A stretch of DNA of 60,559 nucleotides, from assembly GCA_964400105.1 (NCBI GenBank), contig CAYNTG010000003.1:1-60559 (forward strand), written 5' to 3'. The notes under the pieces are model-generated. The model did not search any database and was not told the DNA's origin. It saw only the letters and a list, made by a program, of their open reading frames with translations. Position numbers and translations under genes: made by a program. Within the stretch, counting starts at the first letter, position 1, and each line of letters starts with the position of its first letter. The stretch is from CAYNTG01 sp964400105. Lineage in GTDB: Bacteria > UBP14 > UBA6098. This document shows positions 26,498-35,088 of this stretch, piece after piece.

Positions 26498-27544
26498 TTA
26501 TTTTTCTAATAACATCGGCACAAGCTCGATGTCGAATTTTTGCTCGACACAACCGATATAAATACCATCCTCGACCGGATTGCCCTCCGCGTTGTCCCCA
26601 TGCCATGTCAGGCTGTAATCGCCCCTTATAATCCATCCCGCAAAAAGGGTCTTCACCAGTCTTCCTTCGAGATCGAAGATGCCGACATCGAGTTCATCGT
26701 CGCTTTCGACCTTGAAAGGAATTACCAATGTGCTGTCCAGGTGCGCTTCGGGGCCGGTAATCGAAGGAGCCAATTCATCCGCATAGCCCTCGGCCTCCGA
26801 AAGAAGTCCGTTTTCCAATCGACTATTACTCGCAAATTGCTTGAAATAAAGATATGCCTCGGCCTCGCGGTCTAAAGCACGGTATGATTTCGCTATCCAA
26901 TATTTAACATCGATGTCTGCACCAACCATATCCGCTCGATGGAAAAATTCGAGCGCTTCGGGTGGTTTGTCATCGGCGAACGCCAAAAGTCCCATGCCGT
27001 AATATCCACCCCAATAGTCCGGATTCGTGAGCGCTCTTTTGAACTCGACCATCGCGGCAGGCGCACGGCCATTCTCGAATGCCTTCATCCCCAAACGGAA
27101 ATGCAGCACGGCATAATGCGGGTCGTCCTTTGGGCATTTTTCATAATACTCGATAGCCCCGGCGGAATCGCCCTTGCTCCAATAGATATCTCCTATCCAG
27201 CCGAGTATCTCGGTGTTCGATTTATCGATAGCAAGCGATTTGCGGAAGAACATCTCGGCACGATATGTATCGCCCTTTTCGAGATAGACCATTCCCAACA
27301 TCGTATATGCCTGTGCGAAAAGTGGATCTGCGGCGTATGCCTTGCGGAAAAAAACGGTTGACTCGTCGATTTTCCCGGCGTTAAAGAGGCTCGTTCCCTC
27401 GCGAAGAAAACCCGCTGCCGGGCTTTCGACCTGCATATGAGCACACGAAACTACCAGAAGGAGTTGAACAACAAAAACGATGGAGATTCTCGATTTTATA
27501 CGCCCTTTGGTCGTTTCACGGTTTCCTGTTTCGACGCTATTCAT
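26498..27544 (-). CDS. TPR lipoprotein with FlgD-like C-terminal domain
   Basis: A predicted lipoprotein whose signal, ISIVFVVQLLLVVSC, ends in a lipobox Cys. About five TPR units follow (from SLFNAGKIDESTVFFRKAY to FHRADMVGADIDVKYWIAKSYRAL). The C-terminal domain, LDVGIFDLEGRLVKTLF with LTWHGDNAEGNPVEDGIYIG, has the FlgD-Ig/sorting-tail pattern but ends without the terminal basic motif. I start at 27544, where the ATG overlaps the stop of the upstream GGDEF gene (GATGAATAG). In-frame ATGs at 27556 and upstream are alternatives. It sits between a membrane sensor and a subtilase in one transcription unit. Confidence 0.8.
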   Translation of the reverse strand: MNSVETGNRETTKGRIKSRISIVFVVQLLLVVSCAHMQVESPAAGFLREGTSLFNAGKIDESTVFFRKAYAADPLFAQAYTMLGMVYLEKGDTYRAEMFFRKSLAIDKSNTEILGWIGDIYWSKGDSAGAIEYYEKCPKDDPHYAVLHFRLGMKAFENGRAPAAMVEFKRALTNPDYWGGYYGMGLLAFADDKPPEALEFFHRADMVGADIDVKYWIAKSYRALDREAEAYLYFKQFASNSRLENGLLSEAEGYADELAPSITGPEAHLDSTLVIPFKVESDDELDVGIFDLEGRLVKTLFAGWIIRGDYSLTWHGDNAEGNPVEDGIYIGCVEQKFDIELVPMLLEK

Positions 27545-29822
27545 CTTCGGTTTCATCCCGATTTTTTTTCTTCCGATCATTGGATATTTGTCCGTCCGCA
27601 CGCGAAATCAGGCTCCGAAGTTCGTCGAAGCGGTTGGCTGTTTCATATCCGGCGGTGAAAGAGAGCGGCAGTGCGTCGGCGTGCTCGCGCGACCACCGAA
27701 TTCTGTATTCGCGAAGTTTGTCGAGAAGCCTTTCCATGGCTTCCTCGCCGATTCCGGGCAACAAGACAAAGAATTCCGAATCCGAATAGCGAGACTTAAT
27801 GGACTCCGGGAAAAGCTCTCGAAGTATATCTGCGGTCTGGTTTGATATAATATTGGCCGCGTCACGGCCGTAGGATTTAAGGACTTCGTGAAAATTTGTT
27901 ATCCCGATCACGGCCACGGACACCCTTTTATGATGGAGTAACAATTCCTCGCCGTATTTCGATATATAATCGTCGAAATACGATCTGTTGTAAAGCTGGG
28001 TTACCGGATCGAGAATGGAATTTTTTGCAAGATCAGCCTGAACGATCGTCCGCTCGATAGCCAAACTAACCGGTTCCGCCAAATGTGTCAAAAGGCGGAT
28101 ATCCGACTCGTCGAACGAGTATTCAGTGTCCGATTCGCAATCTATCACCCCGATGATCGAGCCATGGGATATCAACGGCACCACAAGCTCCGATTTCACG
28201 CTGTCGATATTGAGAAGATAACGCTCGTCGGAATTGACATCGTGGACTACAACCGCCTGACCGTTTTCCGCCACCCAACCTACGATACCCTCTCCAAATT
28301 TCAATCGTGGGTTTTGATGCTCCTTCGGGTATCCCCACGAGGCTTTCACGGAAAGCGATTCCCCCTCTCCGTCCACAAGCATGATGCTGCAATGATCCGC
28401 TCCGATCGATTCGCGCACGATCCAGAGGATATTTTCGAGAAGTATATCGAAATCCGAGGTTGAAATGAGCATCTTGCTCAGTTCATAATAATTAATATTC
28501 TCCTTCATTCTTATGTCGAGGTCGCCGAGGAGCCTCTTGTTCTCCAGGATAGCGGTCACTCCGTTAGCTACCGCGATGGCTATTGTCCTCTCCTTATCCT
28601 TGATCCTCTGGCGTCCCGCACAATAAAGATGCATTATCCCCCACAACCTGTCACGATATTTGAGCGGAATAAGGATACAATGAGTCACCCCTTCTTCTCG
28701 AAGGGATTTTAGGGGCGATTCGTCGAAACCCGGTATAGACTGAATTGGAAGGATCGCAAATGAGCTTGGTTGCTTCGACGATCTCACGATGATAGGTGTC
28801 GCATTTTCATCTTTTCCCAATACATAGGCGATATCCGCCGGAAGATTGTATTCCCCAACAAGATAGAGCAATCCGGTCGAATCGAACGAGTAAATCCCGC
28901 CACAGCGCACTCCAAACCTGCGCACGATAGGTTCGAGCGCTGTTGCCGCCGCCGACTTAAGGTCTGGTGCCAGCGCGGTCGATTCCGTTATACTTCTGAC
29001 CAAAGCGAAGTCGCGTCGTTCATTCTCGAATTCGTTGCGCTTCTCCATAATAGCCGTGCGCTTCTGGTGCCTCTGTCTATCAGCTTCATGTGCGTTCTCG
29101 GCCGTATGATAGGCCATTCTATCGAGTCCCGGGAATAATGGATTTGGCATATCCACACGTCCCTCCCTAATCTTACCGAGGATTCTATTCGAATATAGCT
29201 GTGCCATTAGATTCAACAAAATTGCGCATATTACTGCAAAAAATAGGCTTACTGGAATTATATAAAAAATCGAATCGAGCGCGGCTCGTCTGAAATCGAG
29301 AAACCTTGCATGTAGAAGATCGTGTTCGAGCTCGACACCGAGCAGAAAAAGCCTCCCCTGCCTCCATGCCGCAGAATATAAGAATGGGGTTTTCGATAAA
29401 GCGGTATTTTGATTATTTTTCCAAAACAGTGTATTGTAGGACCTATAAAAATCATGCTTGAAATCGCCGGGGTTCAGGCTAATATCGGCAAGAACGGGCG
29501 ATGTGAGGATTATCGGTTCCCAATGCCCACGCCACTCGAAAAGCCCGACGGATTTATAGTCTCTACCCAAAATCGACGGCAGATCGATCGAGTCGGAGGG
29601 TGCGGACAGATCGGCAGTCTCCAGTAAAGCTTCGTTCTGTAGGATTTTTATCGAGGCTTTTTCGAACTCTTTTATATAGCTCTTTGCGAAAACATGATTC
29701 TTAACACTGCATTCCAGAAACAGATTTAGAAAACCGAATATAACAAGGATCGCGAAAAGGATACCAATTATCCTCAGCCAAGATAAAAAAGTCGATCTAC
29801 CTCTATTCTTATCGACGTTCAT
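27537..29822 (-). CDS. Membrane protein with two GAF domains and a degenerate GGDEF domain
   Basis: A protein of about 761 residues. Two membrane helices (about 14-37 and 192-216) bracket an extracytoplasmic domain. A short helical linker, a first GAF domain (about 280-425) and a second GAF domain (about 445-600, GVIDCESDTEYSFDESDIRLLTHLA) follow. The last ~150 residues form a diguanylate-cyclase fold beginning DPVTQLYNRSYFDDYI. The active-site GG(D/E)EF is replaced by SDSEF (RYSDSEFFVLLPG) and the metal-binding D..FK..ND loop by GITNFHEVLKS. c-di-GMP synthesis is therefore unlikely and a sensory or binding role more likely. The ATG at 29822 follows a GTG at 29825 in the same frame. The gene leads the operon with the TPR lipoprotein and the subtilase. 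Confidence 0.85.
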   Translation of the reverse strand: MNVDKNRGRSTFLSWLRIIGILFAILVIFGFLNLFLECSVKNHVFAKSYIKEFEKASIKILQNEALLETADLSAPSDSIDLPSILGRDYKSVGLFEWRGHWEPIILTSPVLADISLNPGDFKHDFYRSYNTLFWKNNQNTALSKTPFLYSAAWRQGRLFLLGVELEHDLLHARFLDFRRAALDSIFYIIPVSLFFAVICAILLNLMAQLYSNRILGKIREGRVDMPNPLFPGLDRMAYHTAENAHEADRQRHQKRTAIMEKRNEFENERRDFALVRSITESTALAPDLKSAAATALEPIVRRFGVRCGGIYSFDSTGLLYLVGEYNLPADIAYVLGKDENATPIIVRSSKQPSSFAILPIQSIPGFDESPLKSLREEGVTHCILIPLKYRDRLWGIMHLYCAGRQRIKDKERTIAIAVANGVTAILENKRLLGDLDIRMKENINYYELSKMLISTSDFDILLENILWIVRESIGADHCSIMLVDGEGESLSVKASWGYPKEHQNPRLKFGEGIVGWVAENGQAVVVHDVNSDERYLLNIDSVKSELVVPLISHGSIIGVIDCESDTEYSFDESDIRLLTHLAEPVSLAIERTIVQADLAKNSILDPVTQLYNRSYFDDYISKYGEELLLHHKRVSVAVIGITNFHEVLKSYGRDAANIISNQTADILRELFPESIKSRYSDSEFFVLLPGIGEEAMERLLDKLREYRIRWSREHADALPLSFTAGYETANRFDELRSLISRADGQISNDRKKKNRDETEDE

Positions 29823-29976
29823 CACTTATCCAAATACCATAAAATCCTGGTTAAATGGTTTTCCGATACGCCATTATTTCTATGCTCCACGACAGAAACA
29901 TATCGAGATAATTTTCGATTTGCCTTTACCAAAAAAATCCTCTCGATTTTGTGAAGTTCAACAAAACAATCCTGTT

Positions 29977-30005
29977 ATTATACTAATCATTTGCTTAACA
30001 GTCAA
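29977..30005 (-). promoter_or_regulatory. Strong sigma70-type promoter of the sensor-TPR-subtilase operon
   Basis: On the minus strand TTGACT (30000-30005, 5 of 6) is followed after exactly 17 bases by a perfect TATAAT (29977-29982). The leader to the start at 29822 would be about 150 bases. Confidence 0.65.
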
Positions 30006-30228
30006 AGGATATCGAGATCAAAATTGTCTGGTAAAGGAACATGGTAACCATAAACCTATGGACGCTTTTTTTGGATGGCGTCGGCGACGCGCGGCAATTC
30101 CGTTTTCGATTTCTATGGGAAGGGTCTCACATGGGACTTTCTCTACGAGCCGTATGGCCCTTTGGTCAGTGGACACTCCCGTTATTATAAACCCGGCGCG
30201 GCAACTATCGTAGCTTTCCATCGCCTTT

Positions 30229-30252
30229 TAAAAAAACCCGACGGAAGCCGGG
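30229..30252 (-). terminator. Rho-independent terminator of the TonB-domain gene
   Basis: On the minus strand CCCGGC-TTCC-GTCGGG forms a short GC hairpin (30237-30252) immediately followed by seven T (A7 on the plus strand, 30230-30236). It begins 25 bases after the TonB-domain gene stop. Confidence 0.6.
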
Positions 30253-30276
30253 ATTTGAGAAAGCCTGAAATCGAGG

Positions 30277-30696
30277 TTATTTCTTTTTAACTTTGCTGCA
30301 GCGCTTGAGGTTATACTGGCTGCGGTCAAAGAGATATGGGATTCTATATCGAACCTTGATAGGTTCACCCTCGAACTCGATAGGTTCGAAACGGCTATTT
30401 TGAGCGGCATCGAGGGCAATGGCATCGAATACACCCTTTGGCTCTGCTTCGGCAACCACGGCGTCGATAACTTTACCGTCCACATCGATAACGACATCCA
30501 CTAAAACAGCTCCCTCACAACGTTCTTTAAAAGCGGAATCGGGGTAACAGACCGCCCCTGTATCGATCATTGCGGGGATCTGTCCGACCTGGAAATAGTC
30601 GTAAATCACGTCTGTCGTCTCGTCCACGGCAAAGAGAGATATGCAAAATAGAAACAGTATCGAAGCGATTATTCGAGAAGTCATCATTTCATTCAC
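30277..30696 (-). CDS. TonB C-terminal domain protein
   Basis: A 139-residue exported protein. After a signal peptide or anchor (ASILFLFCISLFA, about 11-23), a TonB-C-type domain spans most of the rest: AVCYPDSAFKERCEGAVLVD, then VVIDVDGKVIDAVV, then SRFEPIEFEGEPIKVRYRIPYLF. The last is the typical 'F.P....G.pv.v.....f.F' ending. There is no proline-rich spanning region, so it is not a full-length TonB. It may act as a small energy-transducer variant or a periplasmic partner. It is followed by a terminator and lies 66 bases after glnS. Confidence 0.78.
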   Translation of the reverse strand: MNEMMTSRIIASILFLFCISLFAVDETTDVIYDYFQVGQIPAMIDTGAVCYPDSAFKERCEGAVLVDVVIDVDGKVIDAVVAEAEPKGVFDAIALDAAQNSRFEPIEFEGEPIKVRYRIPYLFDRSQYNLKRCSKVKKK

Positions 30697-30717
30697 CCAT
30701 TACAATAATAAGTAATA

Positions 30718-30739
30718 TCGGTGTGAAATACCACACCGA
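30718..30739. repeat. Short perfect inverted repeat between glnS and the TonB-domain gene
   Basis: TCGGTGTG (30718-30725) and CACACCGA (30732-30739) form an 8-bp stem around AAATAC. There is no T-run on either strand. It could be a weak glnS terminator, an mRNA end stabiliser or a regulator site for the TonB-domain gene. Confidence 0.45.
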
Positions 30740-30761
30740 ATTTCATTTTAATCGAAACGAA

Positions 30762-32465
30762 TTATCTCGACTTCTTCTGAATCTTGGCCCATGTGTCCCT
30801 CAACGAAACCGTTAGATTGAACACCGGCCTATCTTTGCGCGAATCACGATCCATGCAAAAATAACCGTGACGAAGGAACTGGACCCTCGCCATCGGTTCG
30901 AGCTCCGCAAGCCCCGGTTCCACGAGGCAGTTATCGAGCACCTCGATCGAGTCAGGATCGAGATAATCGACGATTTCCTTCCCCTCTTCGAGATCGCCCA
31001 TATTGTCCTGCGTGAACAATCGACCGTAAAGGCGGACCTGCGCCGGAGCGGCGTGCTCCGCGCTCACGAAATGAAGCGTGCCCTTAATGCGGCGACCATC
31101 CGGAGTGCCGCCGCCGCGCGATTCCGGGTCGTATGTGCAGTGCAGCTCCACGACCTCGCCAGAATCGTCCTTCACGACATCGGTGCAGGTGATATAATAG
31201 GCATGTTTGAGCCGAACCTCTCTGCCCGGCGAAAGTCGGAAGAATTTTTTGGGCGGATCCTCCATGAAGTCAGTGCGTTCGATGAAAATCTCGCGCGTGA
31301 ATGGGATTTTCCGAGTGCCGGCGGATTCGTCCTCCGGATTGTTGATCGCCTCGAGCCACTCGACCTTGCCCTCTGGATAGTTATCTATCACGACCTTTAG
31401 GGGATGCAGAACAGCCATATATCTCGGCGCGGTCGCGTTAAGCTCGGCGCGAATGCAGTGCTCGAGAAGGGCGACATCGACGACGCTATCCGCTTTCGCG
31501 ACACCGATACGGTCGCAGAACGTGAGGATCGAGGAGGGCGTGTAACCTCGTCTTCGAAGGCCGGAAAGCGTCGGCATTCGAGGATCGTTCCATCCGCCGA
31601 CCAGCTTATCCTCGACCAATCTCGATAATAATCGCTTACTAAGCACCGTGAACGTGATATTCAGCCGCGCGAACTCGATCTGTTGCGGGTGATATACACC
31701 CAGACTATCGAGATACCAGTTGTAGAGCGGGCGGTGATCCTCGAACTCGAGCGAGCAAAGCGAGTGTGTGATCCCCTCGATAGAATCTTCCAGCCCGTGT
31801 GCCCAATCATACATTGGATAGATGCACCACTTATCACCCTGCCGGTGATGCGCCGCGTGCAGGATTCGATAGATGACGGGATCGCGCATGTTCATGTTCG
31901 GCGAGGCCATATCGATCTTTGCGCGGAGTGTCTTTGCTCCGTCCGGGAATTCACCGGCGCGCATCCGCCGAAATAGGTCGAGATTCTCCTCCGATGAACG
32001 ATCTCGATACGGGCTATTTTCCCCCGGCTTTGTGAGCGTCCCGCGATATTCGCGAATCTCGCCGGCCGTGAGATCGCAAACGTAAGCATTGCCCTGCACG
32101 ATAAGCTGTTCGGCGAGTTCGTAGAGCCGTTCAAAATAGTCCGACGCGAAATAAAGCCGATCCTCCCAGTCGAAACCGAGCCAATGGACATCCTCGATAA
32201 TCGAATCGACGAACTCCCGATCCTCCTTAGACGGATTGGTATCGTCGAAGCGGAGATTGCATTTGCCGCCGTAATCTTCCGCGATGCCGAAATCGATGCA
32301 GATCGCTTTCGCATGGCCGATATGGAGATATCCGTTCGGTTCCGGCGGAAATCTTGTATGGACATGGTCGAACCGGTCGCCTGCCAGATGCCCGTCTATG
32401 GCCTGCCGGATAAAATCCTTGTTTTCCTTAATATGAATTTCGCGCCCTTCGCCTGATTCGGTCAT
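30762..32465 (-). CDS. glnS: Glutaminyl-tRNA synthetase
   Basis: A class I aminoacyl-tRNA synthetase of 567 residues that charges tRNA-Gln directly with glutamine. The HIGH motif is in PPEPNGYLHIGHAKAI (48-51), and the KMSKS-equivalent is VLSKRLLSR (about 271-279). The anticodon-binding beta-barrels are C-terminal, with the RVQFLRHGYFCMD and PVFNLTVSLRDTW ending. The length matches E. coli GlnS (554). A TATAAT element lies about 22 bases before the ATG on the minus strand. Presence of GlnRS indicates direct Gln-tRNA charging, at least alongside any amidotransferase route. Confidence 0.96.
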   Translation of the reverse strand: MTESGEGREIHIKENKDFIRQAIDGHLAGDRFDHVHTRFPPEPNGYLHIGHAKAICIDFGIAEDYGGKCNLRFDDTNPSKEDREFVDSIIEDVHWLGFDWEDRLYFASDYFERLYELAEQLIVQGNAYVCDLTAGEIREYRGTLTKPGENSPYRDRSSEENLDLFRRMRAGEFPDGAKTLRAKIDMASPNMNMRDPVIYRILHAAHHRQGDKWCIYPMYDWAHGLEDSIEGITHSLCSLEFEDHRPLYNWYLDSLGVYHPQQIEFARLNITFTVLSKRLLSRLVEDKLVGGWNDPRMPTLSGLRRRGYTPSSILTFCDRIGVAKADSVVDVALLEHCIRAELNATAPRYMAVLHPLKVVIDNYPEGKVEWLEAINNPEDESAGTRKIPFTREIFIERTDFMEDPPKKFFRLSPGREVRLKHAYYITCTDVVKDDSGEVVELHCTYDPESRGGGTPDGRRIKGTLHFVSAEHAAPAQVRLYGRLFTQDNMGDLEEGKEIVDYLDPDSIEVLDNCLVEPGLAELEPMARVQFLRHGYFCMDRDSRKDRPVFNLTVSLRDTWAKIQKKSR

Positions 32466-32711
32466 GATAATTCCTTTGTGCTGAAAATTATAACGGATTC
32501 AATATACACAGCCGCGAGCGATTTTTAAACAGAAAATTTTGGTGCGATGGTCCGGCGGATCGGAGCGATAGCATATCTTTATTTGGTTGCATTGCAATAA
32601 TTGGGTCTCAAAGGAGGCCTAATGAATTGTTCACAAATGAGTTACGAAGGATTATCTTCGTGTCATGAGAAGAACGAAAAAAAGCGATGATGCGTTTTGG
32701 TTTTATCGATA

Positions 32712-34015
32712 TTAATGGATGAACCGCGCGATGGGGCTTTTCACCAAGTCGATGGCCTTGTGTGGGCATATCTCGTTGCAACACATACAGGTAATGCATT
32801 TTTTATAATCGAACAGCGGAACTTCCTCGCCACGCATCGTGATAGCATCGACGGGGCAAGCATCGGCGCAAACACCGCAGCGAACGCNNNNNNNNNNNNN
32901 NNNNNNNNNNNNNNNNNNNNNNNNNNNNNNNNNNNNNNNNNNNNNNNNNNNNNNNNNNNNNNNNNNNNNNNNNNNNNNNNNNNNNNNCGCATCGTGATAG
33001 CATCGACGGGGCAAGCATCGGCGCAAACACCGCAGCGAACGCACCTATCATCGTTCGGTTTCGGACGAATCCAGATGATTTTCGCGAGTGTTCTCAAGAG
33101 CCAACTCGGGACGAATGTCGCGAGAAACTGCTGCGGCGCTTTTGGCGGCAGCACAAACGGGGTTTCCAGAATGAAATCCTCGATTTTTTCCCCGCCGGCG
33201 ATTTCGATCTTATCGATGTCGCCTTCGCCCAAACCGCGAGATGCCGCGAGTGCCGTAATCTGACTATCGGTCGGTTTGACGATGCCGATTATCCTTTCGG
33301 CGACCCGGTCGAGAGCGACTCCATCGGTGGAAGCAAGAAGGAGATTGGTATCGCGCAGATCGCCGCTCGCCGGTCCGTTGCCCTCCATGCCGACTATCGC
33401 GTCCATGATATGTAGCGCCACCGGAACCTCCTCATAGACCGCCACGATAACCTTCGCAAAATCGCGAACGAGAGGATATTGCTTGTGAAATTCCGCCTTG
33501 CGAAAACCGGGAACCGTCCCGAATAGGTTCTTAATAGCACCTGTGTAGTGGGTATAGCTGTGTGTCTTTAGCTTACTTATGCTGATTATTTTGTCGAAGT
33601 CTCGAAGAGCCTTTGTGAGAGGCAGAACGATGCCGTCGTCACGGTGAATTATATCTGCGCTCGACGCCTCGAAATTCACCAATTGGACTCCGAGTCGTTC
33701 GGCAACGTCGATCATTCCCGTATTGCGGAAGACCCTCTCGACGCCTTTATGCGCGCCCGCCGGCGAATCACCGATAGCGACTTTCGCGCCGAAATCCAGA
33801 AGTTCGGCGCCGACCGCCTCGACCACCGCAGGGTGAGTGGTAACCGCTCTATCCGGTGTGCGTGCTGCGAGAAGATTTGGTTTTAGCAAAACCCGGTCGC
33901 CCGGTTTCACGAACGATTCCCAGCCACCGAGTTTTTCCAAAAGTTCCCTAATTTTAAAGCGGAGGCCCGAAACATCGTAAGCCTCCGCTCTAATTATCGA
34001 AACCCGACTATGCAC
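32712..34015 (-). CDS. DUF362 protein with two C-terminal 4Fe-4S motifs, interrupted by a false gap
   Basis: The N-terminal ~300 residues are a DUF362 domain (LLKPNLLAARTPDRAVTTHP, then SISKLKTHSYTHYTGAIKNLFG, both typical). The end is a ferredoxin-like part with CVRCGVCADACP and CITCMCCNEICP, enough for two [4Fe-4S] clusters. A 100-N block at 32888-32987 interrupts it, but the 55 bases on either side are identical. Removing 155 bases gives an intact 382-residue protein ending KSPIARFIH. It starts with GTG 6 bases after the HTH-protein stop. In DUF362 families an electron-transfer or redox-sensing role is suspected; the exact function is unknown. Confidence 0.85.
32888..32987. other. Assembly gap (100 N), probably spurious
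   Basis: The 55 bases at 32833-32887 recur exactly at 32988-33042, as at the first gap. Removing one copy plus the Ns restores the DUF362 reading frame (1149 bases). Confidence 0.9.
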
Positions 34016-34020
34016 CGGCG

Positions 34021-34737
34021 TTATTCGCCCTTCAGAAGGTGCCAGGCGTTGCGATATTGGGCATATTTGCTCGGCGGATCGCCGTTGCGCTTTCTGCGAT
34101 AATCGGAGTATCTATCCTTGAGGGTGATAAGCGTGAGATGCTTGATCTCCTCGAACGGGATGATATAGAATGTATAACGCTCGTCGCCCTCTTCCTCGCC
34201 GAGGTCGAGAACGAAGATGCAGAAATCGACCGGCCTGCTGGTGATCGCGAAGCGGTAATATATGCTGGGTCTGCGTTTACGCGGTATATGGTAAATTGTC
34301 TCAGTGTTCGTTCCGGAGATATTTACCGATTTGCCGTTGAGTGTCATCTTGACGGCGCTGTTGCGTTTTGCGGAAAGGTCCACCGGAAGACCGAGTTTTT
34401 CCGCGCGGTCTTTCACGATCTTTGTGTAAAATGTTTTCTTGGCGCTGCGCTCTTTGCCGAGATTATTATATTCTTCGAGGCGAGCATCGAGATCGGTGCT
34501 GCGACGCTTGGCTTCTTTTGCCCTCTTGGCCTTACGCTTGAACTGGACCTTGTTATAAGGTTCACCGAAAAAGCTGCGGTAAAGACCGGCGGTATTCTGT
34601 CGGCTGAAACCAAAATGGTCGCCAATCTGTTCCAATGTGGAGAGATTGTCCACCATGCTCTTGAATTTAACAAAACCACCTTTGTGTCGGTATTTCTCAT
34701 CGAATCTAGCGATCTTGCGCTCTCTACTCATCTTCAT
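34021..34737 (-). CDS. HTH-containing protein of unknown function
   Basis: A 238-residue basic protein. Residues ~25-60 contain TLEQIGDHFGFSRQNTAGLYRSFFG, a good helix-turn-helix. A long Lys/Arg-rich helix follows (KRKAKRAKEAKRRSTDLDARLEEYNN). The C-terminal half has alternating beta strands (YYRFAITSRPVDFCIFVLDLG, RYTFYIIPFEEI) that recall restriction-endonuclease-like or wHTH effector folds, but no catalytic motif is clear. There is no signal peptide. It is followed after 5 bases by the DUF362/ferredoxin gene, so the two are probably cotranscribed. I do not recognise the family. Confidence 0.65.
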   Translation of the reverse strand: MKMSRERKIARFDEKYRHKGGFVKFKSMVDNLSTLEQIGDHFGFSRQNTAGLYRSFFGEPYNKVQFKRKAKRAKEAKRRSTDLDARLEEYNNLGKERSAKKTFYTKIVKDRAEKLGLPVDLSAKRNSAVKMTLNGKSVNISGTNTETIYHIPRKRRPSIYYRFAITSRPVDFCIFVLDLGEEEGDERYTFYIIPFEEIKHLTLITLKDRYSDYRRKRNGDPPSKYAQYRNAWHLLKGE

Positions 34738-35088
34738 ACGACGTCCCCTTTCTGTTCACATGGAGCGGTGTTCGGGGGTAGTTTCACACCACATAAACAC
34801 TTATTTTCCTTCAAACAAAAAACAAACGAAATTATTTAAATAGCCACTATAAGGCGATAATCATATATCCCCAACCCACCACGACAATGAAATGCCAATC
34901 TATAAAAAAACACCATGTTTGCCCCGTTGTGAACGCCTTCCTATCCCAATCGACCACAAAACTCACTCGACAGAACAAAGTTTTATTATTTTATAACATT
35001 CCACTTTTGCCAAGTATTCAATATTGGCTTGCATAGTATAACGACGAAAAGTATTCTGTCAACTTATTTTTGAAAAAATTAATTCGTT
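34738..35088. other. AT-rich intergenic region, no gene
   Basis: It lies between the stop of the DinG-like gene and the HTH-protein start, both on the minus strand. I see no convincing promoter, hairpin or small gene. It presumably contains the end of the helicase transcript and the HTH-gene promoter. Confidence 0.4.

Larger units (their letters stand above)
29826..30276. other. Intergenic between two minus-strand genes, no gene
   Basis: It holds the promoter at 29977-30005 and the terminator at 30229-30252. Short open frames on both strands here (up to 97 codons) have no ribosome sites and no recognisable protein features. Confidence 0.5.

Noticed and set aside
29920..30290. Short plus-strand frames between the sensor and TonB-domain genes
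   Set aside because: No ribosome site, no recognisable features; the stretch holds a promoter and a terminator of minus-strand genes instead.
30718..30739. Palindrome as a rho-independent terminator of glnS
   Set aside because: The 8-bp stem is perfect, but no T-run follows on either strand, so I list it only as an inverted repeat.
32520..32700. Possible small gene or promoter between glnS and the DUF362 gene
   Set aside because: Only short frames of less than 65 codons, with no ribosome site or similarity that I can see.
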